A DNA stretch of 64,000 bases from Ophioceras dolichostomum (GCA_003049485.1 PYST01000055.1:87736-151735), one strand, 5' to 3'. Shown: positions 20,133 through 32,221, counted from the stretch's first letter. Translations and numbers: made by a program. Notes: generated by a model not told the origin, from the letters alone.

Positions 20133-22524
20133 AGCAGCAGCATAATCCCTCAAAGCCCTCTCCCTGTTCTGCTTCTGGTGCGCCAGCGCCGCCGCGCTGC
20201 TGCCGAAGCTCCCCGTCGCCGACCTGTTTCCGCTACCACCACTACCGCCCATAAGGTGCGCCCCCCTCCGCGCCGCGGCCGCAGTGTGGCTCGCGCTGCG
20301 CGAGATGACGGCCCCGTTTATCCCTCCTGCAGAGGTGGCTGCGGCGGCTCCGCGGGATGCGGGGCCGCGGGTGCGGCGGACTTCGAGCTTTACGGCTGGG
20401 GAGAGTGGGAGTTGTGGTTTTGGTTGTGGAGGGGGTGGTGGTCGTGGTGAGGGTGCGGTTGCTGGGAGTGTGGGTAGGGGCGGCTTCGCGAGCGGGGTGT
20501 TCATCGCGGCGTAGCCGTCGTCGTCGTCTTCCATTTCGGCGTCGGCGTCTAGGTCGCTTCCTGTTTCTTCTATTGGTGGCGGTGGTGGCTGTGGTTGCTG
20601 TGGCAGAGCCGTTCTGGATGTGGTGCCGGTCCCCGCCGCTATGCTGCTTCTGGTTGGCGTCGGGGGGTTCTCGGCGGCCTTGCTGATCGTCGATGGCCCG
20701 GCAGTCGTGGAGATCGCGGCGGCGGGTCTGGGCGGCTGCTGAAGTTTCAGGGCGGCGGCCCTCTGCGGATGTTGTCGAGGTGGTGGCGGCGGCGGCACCG
20801 CGGTGGGCGAGAGCGCTGTGTCTGGTGCGAGCGAAGTGGCAACGGGTGAGGCGACGATGTCCACCCCTGAGAGAGGGGCAGGTGTCACAGGCGTCGTGGT
20901 CGTCGTGGACTGGTCGAGTGGCCTCTGCGCGTTCATGGCGTTCGCCGAGCGGGTGCTGACGATGACGCTCTTCCATCGGTCGATGGACTTGGCGACGAGC
21001 TTGCCGAGCTCCTCGTGCCTGTCCTCCTTGTTGACGGGGACTGGCGAGCGCCCGTGGACGAGGCTTCGCTCCGTGACGAACTCTACCATGGCCTCGCTGA
21101 TGGGATACGTCGCTGGCGGCATGACCTTGAACTCGCGCGGCTGCTGCAGGCGGTTTAGCTGCTCGATCTGTGACTTGAGGTTGGCGTTCTCCTGTTTCAG
21201 TAGGTGTTGCGACTCCTTCAACCTGTCCAGCTCAGACTTCCTCCGCCCTACGCTTCGGGCTAGCTCCAGCGTCCACAGTTCGGCTCTCCTTTGCGCGGGG
21301 AGGCCCTCCCATACGGCGTAAGCGGACTCCATGTGCTCAGCTACCTGCTTCTCGAGGGCTTCGGCAGCATTTTCGGCCTGCTTGCTGTCGAGACGTGGTG
21401 CCTGTAGGGCTGGCGGGTACTTGGGCTTTAGCTCTTCTTCGGTGACAGTCGTGGCAGTGGCGCATTTTATCTGCCACCTGCGAAACTCGTCCCTGAAGAA
21501 TGCTTTCAACGCTTCAAACTGCTGTGGGCCGGGCGCAGAGATGGACCAGGATGTTGACGTCGGATGTTGGGTCGATGAGAACAACGTTGGGGGTGGTCGC
21601 AGGCACTGGAGGGTGAGTGCGGGGAAGTCGAGGGACAGCGGGTCGAAGTTGAAGGGCATCGATTTCATGTCGATGTGCGTCCTGTCACAAGCATAGGTTA
21701 GTCGGCCATGGTTCGAAGCCCTTTTGGTGCGTAGAAGGTGGTGGTAGGTAGGTTAGGTAGGCATATTTTGGGTGAGGTGTACCCAGCTGTAGGGAGAATG
21801 GAGGACGGGGGAAGACAGAGAAGGTGTTGACAAACTTGGCCGCTCTCCACGAACTAAGAAGCTCCCGCAATGCAAGCTCGGCCGCCCTCGACGTATCTAG
21901 CGCGTCCTGCACTTTTTGCTTCATGTCAAACTGCGCCTTAACCATCTGCCTGCTCACTACTCTGGCTGGGACAGGCCTCTTGGCAGAGTCGGGCGCGCTG
22001 CCCTCACCGTCCCGGCCGCCACCCCTAGCGTCGCCGCGCTTGCTGCTCTCGTGGATGTCGCTTATAACCCCTGCTGCCTCCCATCGTGGCGTGCAGACTT
22101 GCAGCCCGGCGACAACATCCCGACTTGCTGCGTCTCGGGTGGTCCTTGACAGCGCGGGCGATAGTGGGTCAGACGACCCGCCGGCTGCTTCTCCAGCATC
22201 TCCAGCGTCGGACCCGGGGCTCTTTCGTGAGGTTGTCGTTGTGGTCGGCGTGCCGACTGGCGTCAGCGTATCCCGGCGCGCGAGCGAGTTCCTGGGATGT
22301 CTCCGGGTGATGTTGCCTCTAAGCTTGCGAATCTCCTCGACGTCGTGGACTCCATCTGGTTGCTTGGGGTTCTTCTCCTTGATATATAGGTCGAGATGTC
22401 TGCCGAGCGATGATGAGGTGAAGACTTGTCCGCAGTAAGGGCAAGCCTTGTCCTTGATGGATTTCGTCCTGCCTGCGCCCGGGTCTGGCTTGATGTCGTC
22501 GGGCGCCGCTGCGGACTCGGCCAT
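19935..22524 (-). CDS. Conserved-looking zinc-finger and polyglutamine protein of unknown function
   Basis: Two exons (22524-21836, 21681-19935) give 811 aa. The intron 21835-21682 restores ...WRAAK-THIDMKSMPFNFDP. An N-terminal finger-like motif starts at C28 (CPYCGQVFTSSSLGRHLDLY): C-x2-C, then His, with another His following about 15 residues later. A basic segment follows (IRKLRGNITRRHPR). The middle (about residues 230-430) has charged, probably coiled-coil helices (RRKSELDRLKESQHLLKQEN). The C-terminal 350 residues are Pro/Thr/Ala-rich low complexity. They include a long glutamine run, a SQ-rich tail and an acidic end (GDLSGDDDGGDPMFMD). This layout suggests a nuclear regulatory or scaffold protein, but that is inference. 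I do not recognise a named orthologue. Confidence 0.8.
20083..20151. repeat. CTG/CAG trinucleotide repeat (polyGln coding)
   Basis: A nearly pure run of TGC/TGT codon complements, read as CAG/CAA on the minus strand, encodes about 17 consecutive Gln, interrupted only near its ends. It lies in the C-terminal low-complexity part of the zinc-finger gene and is expected to vary in length between strains. Confidence 0.8.
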
Positions 22525-25500
22525 GTTTCGAAGCTTGGGATGACCCTCTCTTCCGCGCTGACCAGGGGGGAGAGCGCGAAGATGAGACGAGGCCGATATA
22601 TACAGTGGTCCGCGAGGTCAAGTTGATTCAAGACAGTACGAGAATGTGTGCAGGTAAGAGACAAGCAATTGCTCCAGGGGAGCAGCGCCTCTGGCGCACC
22701 ATATGAAGCCCCAAGTCAAGCTGTGCGAAGCTGTCCGCGGGCTGGAGGCCAGAGGCTAGAGACTAGAGGCGCAGAGGAATCACTCAAAGCTCAACGGCTT
22801 GCACAAGAGATGGAAAGAGGGGCTTGGGTACAGACGGATACAGGCTGGGTACAAGTTATGTGCACGGAGCCGCGTGCGGTCCTGGGAGAGGCAGGAGGGG
22901 AGGGCAGGATTCCTTTTGAGGCCGGCACGGCGTGACCCGAGACGAAGACATTAACGAACGGTTGCCTTCTCTCTCCTTTACCGGACATTTCATCCAACAA
23001 GGGCCTGCCTGCACGAGGGAGGGAGGAAAGAGGAAAGAGGGAAAGAGTTCAACCTTGCGAATGCACGCTGGATGGATGTACCGTACCGTATGAAAGAAAG
23101 TACTTTTGCGGGAGCAGCAGGCCAGCACCTAACCTAGTCCCTACTGTTGTAATCCTCACTCACTCCAGTTCTCCAGTTCAGTAGCAGGGGAGGGCTGCGG
23201 ACCAGGGTTGGTTCGGAGAAAGACATGGCCAGGGGGGGTGTGAAGTGGAAGGGGGAAAAAAAGGTCTCCAACTTCAACGCTAGGAGACTGGGCGACAGGT
23301 CAAAAGAAAAGGTGGGCTCGTCAACCTCATCCACACAGTAGCAGATTGGAGCAGATTGCGACGACCAGCTGGCTTGAGGCGCGTCTCGTCTCGCCTTCCC
23401 GAAGAAAAGTACTCCGTACCTATCATTGTATGTATTTCGTATCTGAAAATGGGCGTGTACGAACGTGGGTACGTATCTGTCCCCCAAATTTGTCCCCATC
23501 ATCCCCCCCAACGTACCTAACGTGTCCAAGTCGGGTAGGCGGGCTCATGCTCCTGCTCGCTTGGGATATATGATGGGATGGATCATGGGTGTAAGTGTAC
23601 AATGTATCATGGAAGAGGGTGTGCCTCCCTCCGTCTGCTTCATCCGTGCTTGGTGTCCAGCTCAGCTCCCGCAGAAGGAATGCATCATCGTCCAGGTGCC
23701 AGGTGCCAGCCAGGCCAGGGCAGCTTGGGGGTGTGGAAGGATACCTGCAGGCCTGCAGGTGGGCAGACTTCCCGTAATGAGGAGGAGCAAGAGGAAAAAA
23801 AATAACGAGAAAAAAATACCGGGTGGACCGCCGCGCTGGGAAGAGGCACGACGACTTTGGAGCCGAGGACCCATCATCGTTCTTCGTCCTCTCTCTTCGT
23901 CCTTGGCTGGTGGTTGGCTCCTCACTGTCTCTCAAAGTCCTCACCCATCACTGTCACGCTCTCGAGAGAGTCTAGGCTGGTGACTGTGAGAGTTGAGGGC
24001 TGTTCTGGGTCATGTGGACTGCCTGCGGTCCAGGAATCGGAGGACTCCAGATGACTCCAGGTCCTTCCTGTTGGAGTAGTTCCTCTTGTGGCTCAAAAAA
24101 GTAAGGGGAAGTTGCAAAATGTGACCTTTGCGGAAGTCGTTTAATTATGACTGCAGCGACTTTTAATAAGCTGTCCATTATTGGCACGCCATTTTGCACA
24201 GACGCCGCGATTTGACTGGAACTTGCCTCTTCCTGGCCCACGTCCCGAAGCCAGGAAGTTTCCTTCCGTCATTCGCTTAAACTGCTGATCGGCACCGGTG
24301 TGTGTGTGTGTGAAAGTGATGAACGAGGGGACCAACATGATGAGAAACGGGAAAATAAAAAGAACGGAGCAAAGAAGAAGAAAAAAAACTGCTGCAAAGC
24401 TTGGGGATCATTGAATTCTCCCACTGTCTGTGTCCCGTTGGACAGGGGTGTGGGAGGTGTCGCCCACACCAGAAGCAGCGCACTAGGGGATGGAGCACAG
24501 GGCGGATCCGCTAAAGTGGTGGGCCCCTGCGTCGAGCTTGCTGCTTGCTTGCCGGGGGACCAGGGTTCGCGCTTCCACACCCGAGCCCACTCTCCAGTTC
24601 CCTTGGAGCCCTGGAGTCTCGAATGCGGCACTCCCAAGGCCCCGAACAGCGCCAATCCCAATGTTTCCCTCCTGGCCGCCGGCCAAGTAGCCTTGAAGAT
24701 CCGGTCGGGTCATTGATCGTTTGTGTCTGTGCCTTTTTTATCTTATTTTTCCCAACGGAGAATGTGATGGACAAACAACGTCCCTGGTCTAACGTCTGTG
24801 TGTAATTTTTTGGGGGGCTGGACCGTTACCGTTGGACTGTGCGGGATCGGTTAGTCCAGCTCGACCCTGAGGCTGTTCTGGAACTTCATCACTAGCATCA
24901 ATCGGTGGCACATGTGGCAGCCTCACACACACGCGGCGCGGTTGAGAAGCGGGAAAGAAAAGCAAAAGAAAAAAAAGGAGTGAGATTGGAATCAGAGAAA
25001 TCAACACAGAGAGGAAGCGGCACTAGAGCGGCACCAGTGCACATCTGGACCCTGGAATTATTAAGAGGCGCTCTTAGTTGGATGCAGTCTTTGGGGGTTC
25101 GCGTCTGCAGCAAGCTGCAAGAGACACGGGGCGTGGATTAGAGCGAGGCAGTATTGGATATCGGGACTAAGTCCTCCTGCGTCTTGTGTGCCCCATCTGG
25201 ATGCAGACTATATGCAGACTATATGCAAACCCAACATGCAGCAGTCGGCCGCTGCAGCTGGTTCATTTCGTTTTGATGCTGATTAGTGAAAGAGGAAAAA
25301 GATAGCCCGTTGTTCTTCTTCATTATACCTCATTATACATACGCTAAAAGGACGCTGAATCGCGCCTCCCTTTCATGGCGGCATGGCCTCACGCGCCGCA
25401 CTTCGTAAAAGTGTGCGTGCCAGATGGACGACGACGGACGAGACTGACAGACAAGACGACATGGTTGGCACCGACCAACAGCTTAACCCTATTGCGCGGA

Positions 25501-26453
25501 TGAGCCATAACGCCAGTGCCGCATCCCTTTCTCTCTGCAGAAGCTCTGCTTTTGTGATACTTGGCGCTGCAGTGACGGAAGCCCTCAAGCTCCTAGCTTC
25601 TTTCCGAGCTGCCTCTTTTTTCCCCTTTCTATTCAATACATACAGCTTCATCTCGGGGAGTTATTCGGTGTACGCGAAAGTGGTGGTCGATGACAATGCC
25701 CAGCTCCCAGAAAAGGAAGGCAGTCTGTCTTCCCGCCCTTCCGCTCCTTCGCCCCCTTAGGCTGTGTGTGCTGTGTGAGATGAGCTATGAAGCCTCAGTA
25801 GAAGAGTTGCGGCACGACATATTATCATTGACTTAGGGCCAAATCCTCAGTTCGACCTGTCAAGCCTCTCTTGCGTCTGACTGCCCATGCAAATCTCCAA
25901 GCCGCCAATACGAGAGGCCTAACCCCGAGCTTCGGCCTCTCCATCACCACTGATCAGAGGACTGATGCTGACCTGCCAAATCTGCAGTCACAAGCTTCCT
26001 TCCTCAACACGGCCGTAAGAGGGCATCAACCCGGTAATGCCTGCATCAAGAAGGCACCGAGGTTTTTCAGAACGTCACGTGAGGTAGGAGGTATCGATCA
26101 TCGACGGCCGCGATCTCGGTTCGGCTTTTTTGAGGTTCAAAATCTTGGAGAGGTCGTGAGGCTTGCATACTCCGGTTTTGGCTAATTGGAAAAACCCGAC
26201 TCGGTGTGGCGCGTACGTCCCTGTGGCTAGAGTTCGTTCCTTCCCCAGCCACCCACTCATGCTTCGGCACGTCCACGTCGCTGTATTTCGCGTCTCGTCC
26301 GCCCGCCGGCCGAGCTTTATCGCATCGAAGGTTTGCGATTGCATAACCGACTGCTCGAACCACATCGTTGTTTTCGTCCCAACCAGTTAGTAAACGGTTT
26401 CTAACCAGTTGCCCTCATCTTTTTTTGGAGATTGGCTCTGCCCTGTGAACAAA
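22525..26453. other. Large gene-poor spacer, 3.9 kb
   Basis: This is the longest gene-free stretch in the window, between the divergently oriented zinc-finger gene and HP1. It holds scattered short purine or T runs, a (TG)n run at 24299-24313, and several overlapping short open frames on both strands (for example around 23420-23980, 24270-24700 and 25370-25760). None has a recognisable domain or convincing splice-supported extension. It probably contains long 5' leaders and promoters and possibly non-coding RNA. Confidence 0.5.
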
Positions 26454-27747
26454 ATGCCGCCCGGTAAGTAGAACGTTATGTCATCTTTAGCTGTGCAAAG
26501 CTTGGAGCTTCCTGCGGAAATAGTTCAGCCGCATCGCCACGGCCACCACGTCTAGCTTCGCTTGCCCCGTCACGACCAGCAAACGAGCTTGCGCATTCGC
26601 TCTCTCCAGGGCTCAGTCTCGAATTGCTACTAGTGCTTTGTTGAGCTGTGATTCTGACTGCGTATCTTGCTCTTTAGCTATCAGCGACGACGAAGGCTCC
26701 GAGACTAATGAGCTCGCGGTCGTGACGCCGCCGAAGCGGGAGAAGAAGGCTGTATCGTACACAGAGGCCAAGGAGGAGGACGACGACTCGGAGCCCACCG
26801 ATACGAAGGAGGAGACAAATGGTGACGCTTCTAATGACGCCGCGGAGGATGACGACGAGGATGGAGGCGACGGCGAGGATGGTGAGGAGTATGTCGTTGA
26901 GAAGATCCTGTCACATATGATTGTGGAGGATGTAAGCGATCCGCCCTCAGCTCCTTTACATACCCCGCTGGAAACGCTGTCGCTAACAAATGTTTGCGCC
27001 AGGGCACACCACGATATGAAGTCAAGTGGGAGGGCTTCGAGAAGAAGTCGGATCGTACCTGGGAACCAGAGGAGAATCTGAGGTGCGTAGTAGCGTTACG
27101 CGACAAGCCGTCTATCCCCATGCCCTCCCCGAAAACTCCCATTGCGGCACACCTATGTTGCCCCCGCCACCACCACCCCCATACCTCTTCCCTGTACTAG
27201 ACGACTAACCCGCGACGCGCCGGCACCCCTTCCACAGAGGAACTGCCGACTCTATCCTAGACGAGTACCTAGAGAAGATAGGCGGCCACCGGATGCTCTT
27301 CAACGACAACCAGAAGGCGAAACAAACGAAAAAGCGAGGCCGACCCAATCACGAGGGCACACCGACGGGAAGCGCCAAGAAGTCGCGCAAGCACGGCAAT
27401 CACCCCCTCGACACCGAGCCTCCTGCCAGTCGTAAGGTCGCGTGGAAGCCTCCCCCAGGCAGCTGGGAGAACGACATCCTTTCGGTCGACATGTCGCGTG
27501 ACGACAGCGGCGAGCTCGTCGTATGGCTTGGCTGGAACAATGGCCAGAAGACACAACACAAGGCGCAGCAGGCCTACACTCGCTGCCCTCAGAAGGTGAG
27601 GACTCATTTATACGGCACCTCTTCCTCTACGCTTCTCCATTGCGACCCTCTTAGCACCCTCTACTTTTCGTACAAGCACTCACATCTTCCTTTCCCTTTT
27701 AGATGCTCAAGTTCTATGAGTCAAAGATTAACTTCACGAGCTCATAG
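26454..27747 (+). CDS. HP1: Heterochromatin protein 1 (chromodomain plus chromoshadow domain)
   Basis: Five exons (26454-26463, 26678-26931, 27003-27082, 27238-27595, 27703-27747) give 248 aa. HP1 binds H3K9-methylated nucleosomes. In Neurospora this also supports DNA methylation and RIP-linked silencing. An acidic N-terminus (poly-Asp/Glu, to about residue 72) precedes the chromodomain: YVVEKI, YEVKWEGF, TWEPEENL, with cage aromatics Y, W and F in place. The hinge is basic with an AT-hook-like KKRGRP. The chromoshadow domain runs from GSWENDIL through VVWLGWNNG and AYTRCPQKMLKFYESKINF. The first coding exon is only 10 nt (ATGCCGCCCG), and the last encodes 14 residues. The length is close to Neurospora HP1 (about 266 aa). 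The symbol follows family usage; the species-specific name (hpo, hepA) is not determinable. Confidence 0.95.
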
Positions 27748-29296
27748 AAGAGACCTGCGTGAGCTCGACAATCGGCTCGAAAACACGCTTCACGTGTTTT
27801 CTACTTGTTATTTTTTTTTAAAAAAAAATTCTGTTACGGTTGTATGCGCATTCCATACATGATCGCGCAGCAGAAAACCTCTGGCAGGCGAATGGGGAAG
27901 GCTTTTTTCATGTTTGTTCTATTTCTCCTTTCGCGATCGGATTCCCCGCGCGGCGGAAGAAAAGAAGGCTAGTGAGCCATACTCACATGGACAGGTCTTC
28001 ATGACTGGGTGAGGTCCAGGGGACGGAGGGGAGGGAGGGTTATCATCATCTTCAGCGGCGTCACTACTTCCTCCTCTCGAACGATTGGTCGGTGACAAGA
28101 CTAGCCCTAGGTCTTGGAGGATAGGCAATATTTGCATCTGCTCGCTTTGAGTGAGCCACACCCGTCTCGCGGCATCCCAACGTACGGCTAATAGCCGGTG
28201 ATGCCCCTTCAAGTGGCCAGGACGAATCAAAACCGCGTGCTGACCCGGTGCTGACCCTGGCCAGCAGATCTGTGGGTAATTCGGAACATGGTTGGGAGCG
28301 AGCGATGCAATGTATTTATCTGGGTAGGTTAGGATCTGGAATAACAATTCAATGGACACTCAATCAATTGACTCCTCTCAGTGCCATTTGATCGTGATCA
28401 TGTCCGCACCGTGACGGATGTTTGCTTCAACGGCTGACTGTTTGCACGCTCTTCATCACCTCTTGCTAGGGACAGCAGCAGCTCAGACGTCACTGAGCAA
28501 TGATTTGGCACCTGTTGAGAGGCTGGTTCAGAGTGAAGGAGCTGTGGCCCACTGGAAAGTGGCTCAATGTGGCCCGTGCATACCCTGTCAATCCCGTCCC
28601 AGACCCCTGTAGCGGGTGGTTGGCGGGGGAAAAGCCAGCCCTGCGAATTTTTATTGACTTTGCAGAACCCGGTGGCGGGGCAACCGCCCGTATTTCTATG
28701 CTGTCTCGCGGCCCGTCCTGCAGCTCACCAAGAAGCTCTCCTTCTCTCTCTCTTGCCTCACATTCCAAACAATTTTCGAGCTTCATCCTTGCGATCTCAG
28801 AGCTTCATTACTCAATCCAGCAACCAATTGCTCCTTGATTGTGATCACACCAGAAACCATCGACCGTGTGAAGCAGTCTTTCTGCCATCCCACCAACACC
28901 ACCACCAGTCGATCACATTCGAGCGTGCGTCAGCCCCGAGAGCTTCCCCTCGCTCTCCAATCTCACCTCACCATCCCGGAGAGGACGGAAGACCCTCGGT
29001 GCACTCGGGAACGAGACTCATCAGCACAGGTCCCGCCTCGACTCTCTTACGGAGAAGGCCAGAGAGGACCATCGTCGCTTCATCATTTTTACATTCGTCA
29101 CCCTCCGTGCTCAAACGCCACTGATCGAGCCGAGCCGATTACCCCCCTCCTTCGAGCCTGACTGTCCGGCCCATTCCACCAGTCCCGGGTCTCTCGCTCA
29201 CACACATACAGAGAGACACACACGGAGACAACATACACTCTCTCTCCTCTGAGTTGAGCGTCGCCAAGACATCAACGACACAACCGAGCTGCCAAA
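27748..29296. other. Intergenic, 1.55 kb
   Basis: The HP1 3' UTR includes a T-run then A-run (27810-27829). A minus-strand frame at 27919-28359 lacks an ATG and has no recognised domain. From about 28700 the DNA becomes C/T/A-rich, with CA and AG dinucleotide runs near 29200-29250, typical of a long 5' leader for the small gene at 29297. Confidence 0.5.
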
Positions 29297-29464
29297 ATGG
29301 TCAAACAAAACGACGTAATCGCCATCATCATCATCATTCTCTTCATCCTCCTAGCCGGCATAGCCTTCGGCATCTTCAGGCTAGTCAACTACGTGCGCAG
29401 GGACATGACCGCGACCACCTCGTCAAGTTCACACAGCAGCACGTCAATAGTGGACGACGACTAG
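29297..29464 (+). CDS. 55-aa single-pass membrane microprotein
   Basis: A single exon of 56 codons, ATG in good context (GCCAAAATGG). The sequence opens MVKQNDVIA, then a strongly hydrophobic helix of about 20 residues (IIIIILFILLAGIAFGIF). A short basic juxtamembrane segment (RLVNYVRRD) follows, then a Thr/Ser-rich tail (TATTSSSSHSSTSIV) ending in three Asp before TAG. Charge placement (basic after the helix) suggests N-out/C-in topology with a phosphorylatable cytosolic tail; that is inference. Codons are biased to C-ending Ile (ATC), like real genes here. The upstream 500 bp are pyrimidine-rich, as in highly expressed fungal leaders. No named family is recognised. It is short enough to be missed by most gene callers. 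Confidence 0.65.
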   Translation: MVKQNDVIAIIIIILFILLAGIAFGIFRLVNYVRRDMTATTSSSSHSSTSIVDDD

Positions 29465-30504
29465 TCCCCCCCAGGACCAGTTGCGCCTCCGCACTTCCTG
29501 GGTGAGTGGCTTACTCCCCCGGATGTTGGAGGAAACAACAGTCCTGGGAGCGAGGGGACCTCTCTTTCTCCTCAGCACCGCCGCAGATCCCCGCGGTTGA
29601 GCTGCTTGCCACCTCAGTCGGACTGTATCCGACGTCGGGGGGCTACATAACCCCAACGCGCCCTCCACCCCTGAACAGTTGGGGGCACTCATACGTGACT
29701 CAAGAGAAGTCCTTGCGAGTGAACCATCCTTCCTATATTTCTTGCCTTTCGCAAGAGATGCAGCGAAGTAGCGATCTAGCTGTTTACGACTTTCTGCATC
29801 TATTTCCTGTATCTGGGCACCTGGGTATACGAGGATCATGAGAGACGGCGTTTCTTCAACTTTTTTTTTCTGCCTGTACTCTTCTCTTTTTTCTCCCCCC
29901 TTTTTTTTGGACACATTACACCAGCGACGAAAAGTCAATAGTCATCTTGGGTACTGGCGCATTGGGATCATGCATGAGGTTGGGATCTTTGAGCGAGATT
30001 GGATACGGGATATGATGAGAACGGGATGCAGCTTGCTGTATGTATGTACATTGGTAGTAGACATATAGGTACATCTAGGTAGATAGGACGGACAAATGTC
30101 TGGCACTAATGAGACGGAGGACGACAAACATTAATCCATCCACCCCCTGTTTCTCGCTGAGTTTTCCCGTCCCCTAACCATGGCGAGTTCACTCACTAAC
30201 CAGTGACTCGGGCAGGAGACAGCAACTCCAGACCACGATAGGGAATCATTAATGAGGATGGAGCGTTCGAGAGTCATTGCCAGAACATCGTGAATAGGTC
30301 TCAGCCGTCGCACGCTGGGTCTAGTTCTTCTCTGGCACCCAGGCTTGTCTGTGCTTCCCCGTATCCCCGCGATAAATGCACTCGAGATTAATGCCTTTTC
30401 GGATATGGCCCCCCTACGTGGACAAGAAGGAAGCGAATTCACGGAATAGAAGCTAGGGATCTGTCTATATCCTATTTACACAGCACTCGAAGCGCAGTGT
30501 CACA
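29465..30504. other. Intergenic, 1.04 kb
   Basis: Probably the 3' UTR of the small membrane-protein gene plus the promoter of the next + strand gene. It has T-runs at 29859-29868 and 29900-29909 and a TAGGTA-type motif cluster at 30064-30085. No open frame of note. Confidence 0.45.
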
Positions 30505-32007
30505 ATGGTGTGGACAGACCGCTTCAGACGGTCGAGCTCTCGCCATCAACCCAGTATCGTCGTCGCCACCGCTGCAGCCACGGCTACGCGCAGCGCATAC
30601 GCAAGCAGTTCGAACATGAACACACCCTCGAGCCCAGACAAAGATGACGCTTCCAGACTTCAGGCAGACGCGGATGCCATGGGTCACATACTAGAGCGAC
30701 TGGGCGCCCTCCTAAGCGAGCGCCACGACATGGAGGAAGAGGTGTCCAAGGCTCAACGAGAGCTGCAGCAGGTGAACTGGGAGAGGTTCGCCGTCCCGTT
30801 ATCTTCGGTGTGGACTTCCGCAGTCGCCTCTCCCTCCTCTCCGTCTTCCTCCTACACAAGACCTCGACAAGGCACGGAACCAGCACATCCTCCAAGGCCA
30901 TCAACGAGCCCTGCGGCATCAACGGGATACCTGCCTCGGTCGGGGCCTGACACAGCCGGCCCGGAGATGTACCACAATGACCAACCGATACAGGCCGGAC
31001 AGAGCAGGTCCCTTGGATCACGGATGCACCCCGCCCACCGGCAAGCCGCCAGGACGCTCCGGCACCGCTTTGGATCCAAGGATTCTCTGAGGGCGGCTCC
31101 GACACCTCCTCCTCCGCCACCGCCACTAACAGCCCTTTCCCTTGCTGCCACCCCTCCGCTACCAAACGACGCCGTCATAGTCCAGAAGAAAGCCGAAGCC
31201 GAGGTCATCCGCCGTCGCATCGATCAGCTCTGCACCTCCCTCGACCGCATCGACGCGGACTTCGAGCCGCTCATGGAGGTGTTCTGGCGCTGCCTGTACG
31301 CGAAGACGCAGCTGGATAAGTTGCGCAAGCAGCGGAACGGGTTGAACGGGGAAAACGGGGAGGATGTCAATATCAATATCCTCAATAGCAAGGCCGCCAC
31401 CACCGGGCTCGCGTTCGTCTCTTCGGCGGTCGCGCCGTCGCCATCAGTATCGCCATCGCCCCCTCCATCGCCACCACCACCACCCGTGCCGCCACTGCCA
31501 CACCCACCACCACCAGCCCTGCCACTCGTGCAGAGAATGCCACCAATACTAGAGCCAGCAGATGTTACCGCTCCCAGCGGGAAGAAGAAGGAGACTGAAA
31601 AGAGCTGGCGGCAGGGGCGGGAGCGGGAGCGGGAGCGCGGCCGAGGTGGCAGCGGCAACAGCAACAGCACCACCGGCAGCAGCAGCAGCAACAACAACAG
31701 CGGCGGGGGTAGGAGGGTTGCGAGCAGAGAGCAACTGCGCGAGCAGCTACAACAACTGCAGCAGGACGGGCGAGAGCAACAGTGCAGTTGGGAGCAGGAT
31801 CACCATCGACAGGGCACTGGCGGCCGCGGACGCGAGCGGATAGTGTGCGCCACCACCGCCCCGTCGGCTAGGGGGAAGAGCTTAGACATATCGGGGGGCA
31901 GGAATAAGGTCGAGAAGGGTGGGCGCAGACTGTTTGAGTTTGAAGACAGCGGCCCTAACATGCCATCAGAGGAGGAGGGGGAGGAGGAGGAGGTCAAGTG
32001 GATATGA
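30505..32007 (+). CDS. Hypothetical low-complexity protein with short coiled coils
   Basis: One intronless frame, 500 aa, starting MVWTDRFRRSSSRHQP. Two helical, charged segments stand out: residues about 50-95 (HILERLGALLSERHDMEEEV), and about 225-280 (KKAEAEVIRRRIDQLCTSLD onward). Both could form coiled coils. Between and after them are Pro/Ser-rich stretches, including poly-Pro runs (about residues 315-345). A repetitive RERERER and Ser/Asn/Gly run, Gln-rich REQLREQLQQLQQ, and an acidic C-terminus (EEEGEEEEVKWI) follow. I recognise no family. Third-position GC is high, as in the neighbours, and the frame is open over 1.5 kb. The start could be the downstream Met at about residue 38 (NTPSSPDKDD). 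Confidence 0.7.
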   Translation: MVWTDRFRRSSSRHQPSIVVATAAATATRSAYASSSNMNTPSSPDKDDASRLQADADAMGHILERLGALLSERHDMEEEVSKAQRELQQVNWERFAVPLSSVWTSAVASPSSPSSSYTRPRQGTEPAHPPRPSTSPAASTGYLPRSGPDTAGPEMYHNDQPIQAGQSRSLGSRMHPAHRQAARTLRHRFGSKDSLRAAPTPPPPPPPLTALSLAATPPLPNDAVIVQKKAEAEVIRRRIDQLCTSLDRIDADFEPLMEVFWRCLYAKTQLDKLRKQRNGLNGENGEDVNINILNSKAATTGLAFVSSAVAPSPSVSPSPPPSPPPPPVPPLPHPPPPALPLVQRMPPILEPADVTAPSGKKKETEKSWRQGRERERERGRGGSGNSNSTTGSSSSNNNSGGGRRVASREQLREQLQQLQQDGREQQCSWEQDHHRQGTGGRGRERIVCATTAPSARGKSLDISGGRNKVEKGGRRLFEFEDSGPNMPSEEEGEEEEVKWI

Positions 32008-32221
32008 TGTCGAGTTTCGTTCGTCGGCCCTCACCGGATGGCGTCGGGCGTTCAGGCTGGTATCGCTTCAGGGCTTTTATGCGGAATACGAAAGCAGCAG
32101 GTAGTGGCGTCTCACATACCCTTGAAGGCATGCATGGAGACCCTCTAAAAATAACCCTCGTCTTATCTCTCTCTATAGCACTGCTCCGAAACGCTGGCAT
32201 CCACAATAGGCCCCCTTCTCG

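Noticed and set aside
25383..25760. 125-codon plus-strand ATG frame in the large spacer
   Set aside because: Start context is fair, but there is no domain, no intron signal and an overlapping antisense frame of similar size. Not enough to call a gene.
27919..28359. 146-codon minus-strand frame near the HP1 3' end
   Set aside because: It has no ATG start (begins at GTG), no recognised domain and no splice-supported upstream exon.
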